In this document: piece by piece, positions 1 through 5,532 of the stretch
Position numbering within the stretch: position 1 is the first letter of the stretch
Layout: each line of letters begins with the position of its first letter
Assembly (NCBI GenBank): GCA_035317605.1
Contig: DATHGT010000158.1
Location: 1-6,656, forward strand
DNA length: 6,656 nucleotides
From: DATHGT01 sp035317605
GTDB lineage: Bacteria; Methylomirabilota; Methylomirabilia; Rokubacteriales; CSP1-6
Direction: 5' to 3'
Translations under genes and position numbers: made by a program
Notes under the pieces: generated by a model
Told to the model about the DNA's origin: nothing
The model's database searches: none
The model's input: only the letters and a program-made list of their open reading frames with translations

Positions 1-1
1 C

Positions 2-397
2 AAGCTGGTGAGCGAGCTGTGGCCGACCATGGTCGAGCGCATGAAGAAGCCCGAGACCTCGCCCGACCTCGTCGTCTACTGGATCAGCACCTACTACGCC
101 GACCCCCACAACTGGATCGGCGAGATGTTCCACTCCGGCCAATGGGGCACCTTCAAGGCCTCGAGCTTCTACAAGAATCCCAAAGTCGACGACCTGCTCG
201 ACACCGCGTTGAAGTCGACGGATCGAAAAGTCCGCGAGAAGGCGTACCAGGACGCGGCGCGCCTGGTCGTCGAGGACGCGGCCGGCGTGTGGATCTACAA
301 CACCAAGTACTTCGGCCCGTGGGCCAAGAACCTCGAAGGCATCCGCTTCAGCCCCATCGGCAACGGCCAAGAGATCCGGTGGGTGTACTACCGCTGA
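2..397 (+). CDS. ABC transporter substrate-binding protein, family 5 (DppA/OppA-like), C-terminal part
   Basis: This is the last 131 residues of a periplasmic or lipid-anchored solute-binding protein of the SBP_bac_5 family, which captures peptides or similar solutes and passes them to an ABC permease. The reading frame is open at the window edge, so the real start, signal peptide and most of the protein lie upstream; the internal GTG at position 8 is not the start. The fragment shows the usual C-terminal pattern of the family: a Tyr/Trp-rich segment with a WISTYYADPHN-like stretch, then a YKNPKVDDLLDTA segment, a Lys/Arg-rich helix (KVREKAYQDAARLVVEDA), a strand ending in WIYN, and a final aromatic tail (RWVYYR). 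The plus-strand permease and ATPase genes from 1555 onward are its natural partners, but they are separated from it by about 1.16 kb that carries a minus-strand gene pair. Family assignment is firm; the substrate is unknown. Confidence 0.9.
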   Translation, partial: KLVSELWPTMVERMKKPETSPDLVVYWISTYYADPHNWIGEMFHSGQWGTFKASSFYKNPKVDDLLDTALKSTDRKVREKAYQDAARLVVEDAAGVWIYNTKYFGPWAKNLEGIRFSPIGNGQEIRWVYYR

Positions 398-419
398 TGG
401 CGGACGGAATCGGCCGCAA

Positions 420-434
420 GCCCGCGACGCGGGC
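420..434 (+). terminator. Possible weak terminator hairpin after the binding-protein gene
   Basis: Six perfect G/C pairs (GCCCGC/GCGGGC) close a three-base GAC loop, starting 23 bases after the stop codon of the substrate-binding protein gene. The position suits a 3' end or mRNA-stabilising hairpin. No T-run follows (only CCATTTC), so intrinsic termination is doubtful, and a stem this short is common by chance in GC-rich DNA. Confidence 0.25.
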
Positions 435-873
435 CCAAGCCATTTCAAGGACCTCGAGCGAAGATCGATACGCCCTCAACTTCATGGGCGATAACCGAAA
501 AGACGGCCCTCGTTCTATCGCGACGGGGGCAGGGTCGGTTTCGCCTCGACCTTATCAAGTGGTGGCGTAGTACATGCGCGGTTACAGGTTGCCGCGAGAC
601 ACGAGTGCTACGGGCATCTCACATGAAGCCGTGGGAATCGTCGCCCAACGAGGAGCGACTGGATCTGACTCCGGCCTCATCACCTTCGCTGACGACGGTA
701 CGATTAAGGTCTTACCGTCTCTCGCTTCGGCGGACGAGAGATGCCTGGGTATTCATCGAACGATGAAGCTGCGCAATGTCGAAGGTCGACACTCGTCGTA
801 TCTCAGATACCATCGGTCCAAGGTGTTCCGAACGTAAGCTGGTTCGCCCTCGCCAGCAGCTCTGCCGCCCAGT

Positions 874-893
874 GGGCTGAACGGCTTCAGCCC
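874..893 (-). terminator. Hairpin downstream of the YgiT-type gene
   Basis: A perfect 8-base-pair stem (GGGCTGAA/TTCAGCCC) closes a four-base loop; one extra G-T wobble pair is possible at its base. It begins 13 bases past the stop of the minus-strand zinc-finger gene, as expected for the 3' end of that transcript. Neither strand shows a clear T-run after it, so it may be a weak or factor-dependent terminator, or a 3'-end stabilising hairpin. Confidence 0.4.
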
Positions 894-906
894 GACTTGC
901 CGTTCC

Positions 907-1134
907 CTACGCCACTGCATACTCCCGGACGTCGACCTCGACTCCGGCGCGGGCGGCCTCGTCCATGGTCTGGATGAGTCGCTCAGTCGTGGACTCGTCG
1001 ACGTACTCCTCGCCGCAGTTCGCGCAGACCCTTGCCGGGACGCCTTTGACTACGAGCGTCGTAGCGGCGCGGGTAAGCGTGACCGTCGATCGGCCAGGCC
1101 GCGTCTCTCCGTGCTTGCAGACCACGCACTTCAT
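907..1134 (-). CDS. YgiT-type zinc-finger protein (MqsA-like antitoxin N-domain)
   Basis: A 75-residue protein of the YgiT-type zinc-finger family, related to the zinc-binding N-terminal domain of the antitoxin MqsA. It carries two CxxC pairs, CVVC at residues 3-6 and CANC in the second half (inside ARVCANCGEEYVDE), which should bind one zinc ion, followed by a C-terminal helix and the tail VDVREYAVA. It lacks the helix-turn-helix domain of full MqsA, so if it is an antitoxin it probably does not repress its operon in the same way. I place the start at the ATG at 1134 because the family usually begins MKC; a GGAG lies 9 bases upstream. The same frame stays open upstream to an ATG at 1425, giving an apparent 172-codon fusion with DUF4258 sequence; I regard that as a result of frameshifts in the upstream gene. 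The zinc-finger part itself looks intact. Function as an antitoxin is inferred from family and neighbour only. Confidence 0.8.
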   Translation of the reverse strand: MKCVVCKHGETRPGRSTVTLTRAATTLVVKGVPARVCANCGEEYVDESTTERLIQTMDEAARAGVEVDVREYAVA

Positions 1135-1418
1135 TGCCTGCGTCTCCGTCGGAAACCCGGGCTCCCACTGGTCGGTGCCGGGCTCGTACGTCGTGATGAT
1201 GATCGTTTCGTCAGTGTCTATGTTGTCCGCCGCGACCACATGAAGGGGCCGGTTGCCCCGCCACCCGAGCACGAGCCGGCTCGGGTAGGGCGTGTCGTCT
1301 GGATACACTTCGATGACCTCGCCGGTGGCGAGCACCTCCCGGACATCGGTCACGGTGATGTTCGCTGCACCATGCGCCGGATCGCATGGACACGGAACAC
1401 CAGGCGAGGCGCCGCCAC
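1131..1418 (-). pseudogene. DUF4258-family gene with two apparent frameshifts (putative toxin partner)
   Basis: The family pattern is present in full but split between two frames. From the GTG at 1418 the frame reads MAAPRLVFRVHAIRRMVQR, with the usual HAxxRMxxR opening; that frame then stops early. The next part, NITVTDVREVLATGEVIE through PYPSRLVLGW and RPLHVV to QWEPGF, continues one frame over, so a base seems lost near 1362-1364. At the TTT of 1153-1155 one base seems gained: returning to the first frame gives FRRRRRQ and a TGA whose bases overlap the zinc-finger ATG as ATGA, the usual gene-pair layout. In the sequence as given no single frame encodes the normal protein; an ATG at 1425 gives an unusual Cys/Pro-rich N-terminus fused to the zinc finger. 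DUF4258 proteins are often found beside YgiT-type proteins and are suspected toxins, but I know of no firm activity. Genuine decay and assembly error both fit. An upstream in-frame TGA at 1424-1422 bars a longer start. Confidence 0.7.
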
Positions 1419-1482
1419 GTGTCATCTAGGCGCTCGGCCGGGAGAATTCGTCGAACTTGTCTTGGCCATCGTGAAGTCTGGA

Positions 1483-1511
1483 TCGAGGCCCTGTCGGGCA
1501 GGTCCTAGAAT
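1483..1511 (+). promoter_or_regulatory. Candidate weak sigma-70-type promoter before the permease genes
   Basis: A TAGAAT hexamer at 1506-1511 matches five of six -10 consensus positions, and 17 bases upstream lies TCGAGG, which matches only three of six -35 positions. Transcription would begin near 1518, almost on an ATG at 1520. A separate promoter here would make sense because the permease genes are cut off from the binding-protein gene by more than a kilobase. The weak -35 makes this a tentative call. Confidence 0.25.
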
Positions 1512-1519
1512 AGCGCGCC

Positions 1520-1558
1520 ATGACGGGAAACCGCTGTAGTAGTTTGACCATCCGATGA
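1520..1558 (+). other. 12-codon leader ORF overlapping the permease start
   Basis: ATG at 1520 opens a 12-residue frame (MTGNRCSSLTIR) whose TGA overlaps the permease ATG at 1555 as ATGA. The permease start has no convincing Shine-Dalgarno sequence, so reinitiation from this leader is conceivable. If the promoter at 1483-1511 is real, the leader would be almost leaderless. Such a short frame can easily arise by chance. Confidence 0.2.
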
Positions 1559-2562
1559 GGCTATTTGCCCTTTTCCTCCATCGACTCGTGTGGTTCGTGC
1601 CCACGTTGCTGGGGCTGCTGGTGGTCACGTTCGTCATTTCGCGGGTGATTCCGGCGGATCCCGTCGCGCTGGTGGCGGGGGAGACGGCGACGCCGGGGCA
1701 GGTGGACGCGTTGCGGCGGCAGCTCGGGTACGACCGGCCGCTGCCCGTGCAGTTCGTGACGTACGTGGTCCAGCTCGTGCGCGGGGATCTCGGGCGCAGC
1801 CTCTACACCACGCGCCCGATCGCCGACGATCTCGCGGCGCGACTGCCGGCCACGATCGAGCTGACCGTGGTGGCCATGGTCGTCTCGGTGCTGATCGGGA
1901 TTCCGCTCGGCGTGTGTTCGGCGCTGTGGCGCAACTCGTGGCTCGATCACGGGCTGCGGGTGATCACGGTCTCGGGGCTGGCCATCGCGAGCTTCTGGCT
2001 CGGCATCATGCTGCAGCTCCTGTTCGCGATGCGCCTGGGGTGGATGCCGTTGAACGGGCGCATCAGCGGCTTCCCCCCGCGGGGGATCACCGGGCTCCTG
2101 CTCGTGGACAGCGCGCTCGCGTGGGACGGGCCGGCCTTCGCGGGCGCGCTCGCGCACCTCGCGCTGCCCGCGGCCACGCTGGCCTTCCCGGCGCTGGCCA
2201 CGCTGGTGCGGTTCACCCGCGCCGGTGTCCTCGACGTGATGCAGTCCAACTTCGTGCTGTACGAGCGCGCCATGGGGCTGCCGCGCGCGCTGATCGTCTG
2301 GAAGTACATCCTGCGCAACGCGCTCACCTCCACGGTCACCCAGATGGGCCTGCTCTTCGGCATCCTGCTCGCGGGCGCGGTCGTCATCGAGGCCGTCTTC
2401 GACTGGCCGGGCATCGGCACCTACGCCGTCAACTCGATCATCCGCTCCGACTACAACGCGGTCATGGGCTTCACGGTGTGGGCCGGCACCATCTTCATCG
2501 TCGTGAACCTGCTCGTCGACGTCGCCCACACCCTGATCGACCCGCGCGAGCGAACGACGTGA
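1555..2562 (+). CDS. Peptide-type ABC transporter permease, DppB/OppB-like
   Basis: A 335-residue inner-membrane permease, one half of the channel of a family 5 (dipeptide/oligopeptide/nickel type) importer; the length is normal for DppB. Six hydrophobic segments are visible near residues 9-29, 100-123, 136-159, 200-218, 262-284 and 302-325. A periplasmic stretch follows the first, with the DppB-type IPADP and LGYDRPLPVQF sequences. The cytoplasmic coupling (EAA) loop lies at about 236-257, with YERAMGLPRA and Gly241 followed by the conserved RNAL. The protein ends in the typical LIDPRERT tail. The ATG at 1555 is preferred because it puts MRLFALFLHRLVW directly before the first membrane helix, as in relatives; no good ribosome binding site is seen before it. 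The stop overlaps the next permease's GTG as GTGA, so the two permeases should be made in equal amounts. The substrate cannot be told from the sequence. Confidence 0.93.
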   Translation: MRLFALFLHRLVWFVPTLLGLLVVTFVISRVIPADPVALVAGETATPGQVDALRRQLGYDRPLPVQFVTYVVQLVRGDLGRSLYTTRPIADDLAARLPATIELTVVAMVVSVLIGIPLGVCSALWRNSWLDHGLRVITVSGLAIASFWLGIMLQLLFAMRLGWMPLNGRISGFPPRGITGLLLVDSALAWDGPAFAGALAHLALPAATLAFPALATLVRFTRAGVLDVMQSNFVLYERAMGLPRALIVWKYILRNALTSTVTQMGLLFGILLAGAVVIEAVFDWPGIGTYAVNSIIRSDYNAVMGFTVWAGTIFIVVNLLVDVAHTLIDPRERTT

Positions 2563-3417
2563 CCGGGGTGTGGTTCGTGCTGGCGCGGGTGGGGCGCGAC
2601 CGGTCGGCGCTGCTCGGGCTCGTGCTGATCCTGGCCCTGGTGGTCGCGGCCCTCGGGGCGCCGCTCCTGGCCACGCATCCTGACGACGTGTTCGAGCTGC
2701 ACCCGGCCAAGCGGCTCCGGCCGCCGAGCGGCGAGGCCTGGCTCGGGACCGACCGGATGGGCAGCGACATCTATAGCCGGCTGCTCTTCGGGGCCCGCAT
2801 CACCATCCTCATCGGGGTCATCGCGGTCGGGGCCTCGCTCGTCGTCGGCGTGCCGGTGGGGCTGGTGGCCGGCTACCATCACGGCTGGCTCAGCGACCTG
2901 CTCATGCGCGTGTCGGACATCTTCCTGGCCGTGCCCCAGGTCGTCCTCGCCATCCTGATCGCCCAGACGCTGGGGCCGTCGCTGCCCAACGTGATCCTGG
3001 CCCTCTCCGCGACCTACTGGCCGTGGTTCGCGCGGGTGGTCTACGCGGAGACGAGGGCATTGCAGAAGGAAGTCTTCGTCGAATCTACGGCTGCCCTCGG
3101 GGCTTCACCGTGGAGAGTCACCGCGCTCCACGTGCTGCCCAATATCGTGTCGCCGATCATCGTGCGCGCCTCGATCGGCATGGGCTTCACGATCCTCACC
3201 GCGGCGGCCCTCGGCTTTCTCGGTCTCGGTCCGCCGCCGCCCACGCCGGAGTGGGGGCGCACGATCGCGGAGTCGCGCGAGTTCCTGCCCGGCGCGTGGT
3301 GGTACGCGGCGGCGCCGGGGTTCGCCATCTTCCTCACCGTGATGGGCTTCAACCTGCTCGGCGACGGATTGCGCGACGTGCTCGACCCGCGGCTGCGCCG
3401 CGCCCGGAGCGCCGGCG

Positions 3418-3425
<8 letters not shown>
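2559..3425 (+). CDS. Peptide-type ABC transporter permease, DppC/OppC-like
   Basis: A 288-residue inner-membrane permease that pairs with the upstream DppB-like protein. The first membrane helix lies at about 17-37. A short periplasmic segment follows with the family hallmark WLGTDRMGSDIYSRLLFGAR, then helices starting near residue 81 and a DIFLAVPQVVLAI helix. The EAA coupling loop is clear at about 174-187 (VESTAALGASPWRV) and is followed by HVLPN. The protein ends in the usual NLLGDGLRDVLDPR. The start is taken as GTG at 2559, which overlaps the previous stop as GTGA; a second in-frame GTG lies at 2568. The 3' end overlaps the next gene by 8 bases. Third codon positions are nearly all G or C except in a patch around 3048-3115, exactly over the EAA loop, where seven of about two dozen codons end in A or T. 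Family assignment is secure; the substrate is not. Confidence 0.93.
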
Positions 3426-4443
<1,018 letters not shown>

Positions 4444-4467
4444 CGCCATGAGCAGGCGCGTGATCGA

Positions 4468-4496
4468 GGAGCGCCACGGGTTCCCCGGGGCGCTCC
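4468..4496 (+). promoter_or_regulatory. Intercistronic hairpin I
   Basis: A perfect 8-base-pair stem (GGAGCGCC/GGCGCTCC) encloses a 13-base loop that can itself pair GGG with CCC. It is the first of two consecutive hairpins in the 99-base gap between the two ATPase genes. No T-run follows. Likely roles are RNA processing, 3'-end protection of the upstream message or control of downstream translation. Confidence 0.45.
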
Positions 4497-4507
4497 GAGC
4501 GTTGGGG

Positions 4508-4540
4508 GGTGTGGGGGGCCATTTCGGGGCCCCCCACGTC
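4508..4540 (+). promoter_or_regulatory. Intercistronic hairpin II, abutting the DppF-like start codon
   Basis: A perfect 10-base-pair stem (GTGGGGGGCC/GGCCCCCCAC) encloses the 7-base loop ATTTCGG. It can extend to 13 pairs outward with two G-U wobbles, so the stem reaches position 4540, two bases before the ATG at 4543. It occupies the place where the ribosome binding site should be, and no free Shine-Dalgarno sequence is present. It has no T-run, so it is not a standard terminator. Translation of the downstream ATPase probably requires this stem to be opened. Confidence 0.55.
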
Positions 4541-4542
4541 GG

Positions 4543-5502
4543 ATGATCCCGTTGCTGCTCGAGACCGTCGATCTCGTGCGCCACTTTCCCGTGCGCAACG
4601 CGTTCGGCCGGCGCACGGGATGGCTGCGCGCGGTGGACGGGGTGTCGCTCTCCGCGCGGGCCGGGGAGACGCTCGGGCTCGTGGGCGAGAGCGGCTGCGG
4701 CAAGACAACGCTCGGCAAGACCGTGATGGGCATCTACCGGCCGACGGGGGGCGAGATCCGCTTCCTCGGGCGCGAGATCGGCGCGCTGCCCGCCGTCGCG
4801 CGCCGCAAGGTCGCCCGCGACCTGCAGTACGTCTACCAGGACCCGGGCGCTTCGCTCGACCCGCGCTGGAAGGTCGTCCACTCGCTGCACGAGCCGCTCA
4901 AGATCCACACGAACCTGTCGAGGGCCGAGCGCGATGCCGAGGTTCAGGCCATCCTGCACGCGGTGGGATTACCCGATGCGCACCTCGATCTTTACCCGCA
5001 CGAGCTGTCCGGCGGCCAGCAGCGCCGGGTGGGATTGGCGAGGATTCTGACCCTGCGCCCGCGGATGGTGATCCTCGACGAGCCGACCTCGGGCCTCGAC
5101 GTCTCGGTGCAGGCGAGCGTGCTGAAGCTCTTCCGGAGCCTCCAGGAGACGTTCGAGCTGACCTACCTCTTCATCTCGCACGATCTTTCGGTGGTTCGCG
5201 CGATGTGCCAGCGCATCGCGGTGATGTACCTGGGCAAGATCGTCGAGTCCGGCGACACCCACGCGGTCTTCCAGCATCCCCGCCATCCCTACACGCAGTC
5301 GCTGCTGGCCGCGGTCCCGCGCATCGGCGGACGCCGCGTCACCCTCGAGTTCGCGCTCACCGGCGAGCCGCCGAACCCCCGCGACGTCCCCAGCGGCTGC
5401 CGCTTCCGCACCCGCTGCCCGCTGGCCCAGGACCTCTGCGCTGACGAAGAGCCGCCGCTCCGCGCGGTGGGGGGCGGACTCGTGGCCTGCCACTTCGCGT
5501 GA
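4543..5502 (+). CDS. Peptide-type ABC transporter ATP-binding protein, DppF/OppF-like
   Basis: A 319-residue ATPase, the second nucleotide-binding subunit of the importer and partner of the DppD-like protein. Visible motifs are Walker A GESGCGKTT at 48-56, Q-loop Gln99 (YQDPGASLDPRW, the typical DppF form), signature LSGGQQRR from 155, Walker B MVILDE at 175-180 with SGLD, and H-loop His213 (ISHDLSV). The C-terminal domain has HPRHPYTQSLL and four cysteines in GCRFRTRCP, DLCAD and ACHFA. Its N-terminus (LLLETVDLVRHFPV, then a basic stretch before LRAVDGVSL) fits DppF proteins started at the ATG at 4543. There is no Shine-Dalgarno sequence; a strong hairpin ends two bases before the ATG, and a small ORF ends on it, so this gene may be translated by coupling and expressed differently from the genes before it. 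It is the last gene of the operon; the next gene is convergent, with 30 bases between the stop codons. Confidence 0.93.
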   Translation: MIPLLLETVDLVRHFPVRNAFGRRTGWLRAVDGVSLSARAGETLGLVGESGCGKTTLGKTVMGIYRPTGGEIRFLGREIGALPAVARRKVARDLQYVYQDPGASLDPRWKVVHSLHEPLKIHTNLSRAERDAEVQAILHAVGLPDAHLDLYPHELSGGQQRRVGLARILTLRPRMVILDEPTSGLDVSVQASVLKLFRSLQETFELTYLFISHDLSVVRAMCQRIAVMYLGKIVESGDTHAVFQHPRHPYTQSLLAAVPRIGGRRVTLEFALTGEPPNPRDVPSGCRFRTRCPLAQDLCADEEPPLRAVGGGLVACHFA

Positions 5503-5507
5503 AGATC

Positions 5508-5523
5508 GATCGCGCGGGCGATC
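5508..5523. other. Small hairpin between convergent genes
   Basis: A perfect 6-base-pair stem (GATCGC/GCGATC) with a four-base loop fills the middle of the 30-base gap between the two convergent stop codons. An alternative pairing of AGATCG at 5503-5508 with CGATCT at 5519-5524 is also possible. It could serve as a shared transcript end for both sides, but no T-run is present on either strand. Confidence 0.3.
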
Positions 5524-5532
5524 TCGACCGCG

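Larger units (their letters stand above)
398..906. other. Gene-poor, lower-GC gap with short inverted repeats
   Basis: I recognise no gene in these roughly 500 bases. Three sampled lines have 57-60% GC by hand count, against about 73% in a sampled line of the ATPase gene. An 87-codon plus-strand frame (574-837) and a roughly 57-codon minus-strand frame in the same area lack a recognisable domain, a ribosome binding site and the strong G/C third-position bias of the neighbours, so I do not call them. The stretch holds small hairpins (420-434, 694-719, 718-741, 874-893) and a 13-base odd palindrome at 798-810. It could be old degraded coding sequence or DNA that arrived with the minus-strand gene pair. 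No tRNA, terminal inverted repeat or flanking duplication was seen. Confidence 0.6.
4448..4546 (+). other. 32-codon small ORF coupled to the DppF-like gene
   Basis: Starting 5 bases after the DppD stop, ATG at 4448 opens a 32-residue frame, beginning MSRRVIEERHGF and ending GAPHVG. Its TGA at 4544-4546 overlaps the ATPase ATG at 4543 as ATGA. The frame runs through both hairpins of the spacer, so a ribosome translating it would unfold them just before the ATPase start. It is rich in Gly and matches no family I know, and its own ribosome binding site is poor (GGAATGG at 4431-4437 is rather far away). It may be only an incidental open frame in GC-rich DNA. Confidence 0.22.

Noticed and set aside
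574..837. 87-codon plus-strand ORF in the gap
   Set aside because: No recognisable domain, no ribosome binding site, mixed codon use and sequence unlike known families; probably chance.
907..1425. Single 172-codon fusion protein from ATG 1425
   Set aside because: Its first 20 or so residues (Cys/Pro-rich) do not resemble DUF4258, whereas the overlapping frame from GTG 1418 carries the expected HAxxRM motif. The linker also replaces a well-formed Arg-rich tail and stop. I annotate the two parts separately.
398..1554. Insertion sequence or integron boundary around the minus-strand module
   Set aside because: I looked for terminal inverted repeats, flanking direct repeats, a transposase or a tRNA target and saw none.
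1422..1637. 71-codon minus-strand ORF upstream of the DUF4258 gene
   Set aside because: It overlaps the permease start and has no recognisable domain. It ends at a TGA just before GTG 1418 in the same frame and does not extend the DUF4258 pattern.
4500..4520. Canonical four-tract G-quadruplex
   Set aside because: Only two long G-tracts precede the C-run; the perfect hairpin with the C-run is the simpler structure.
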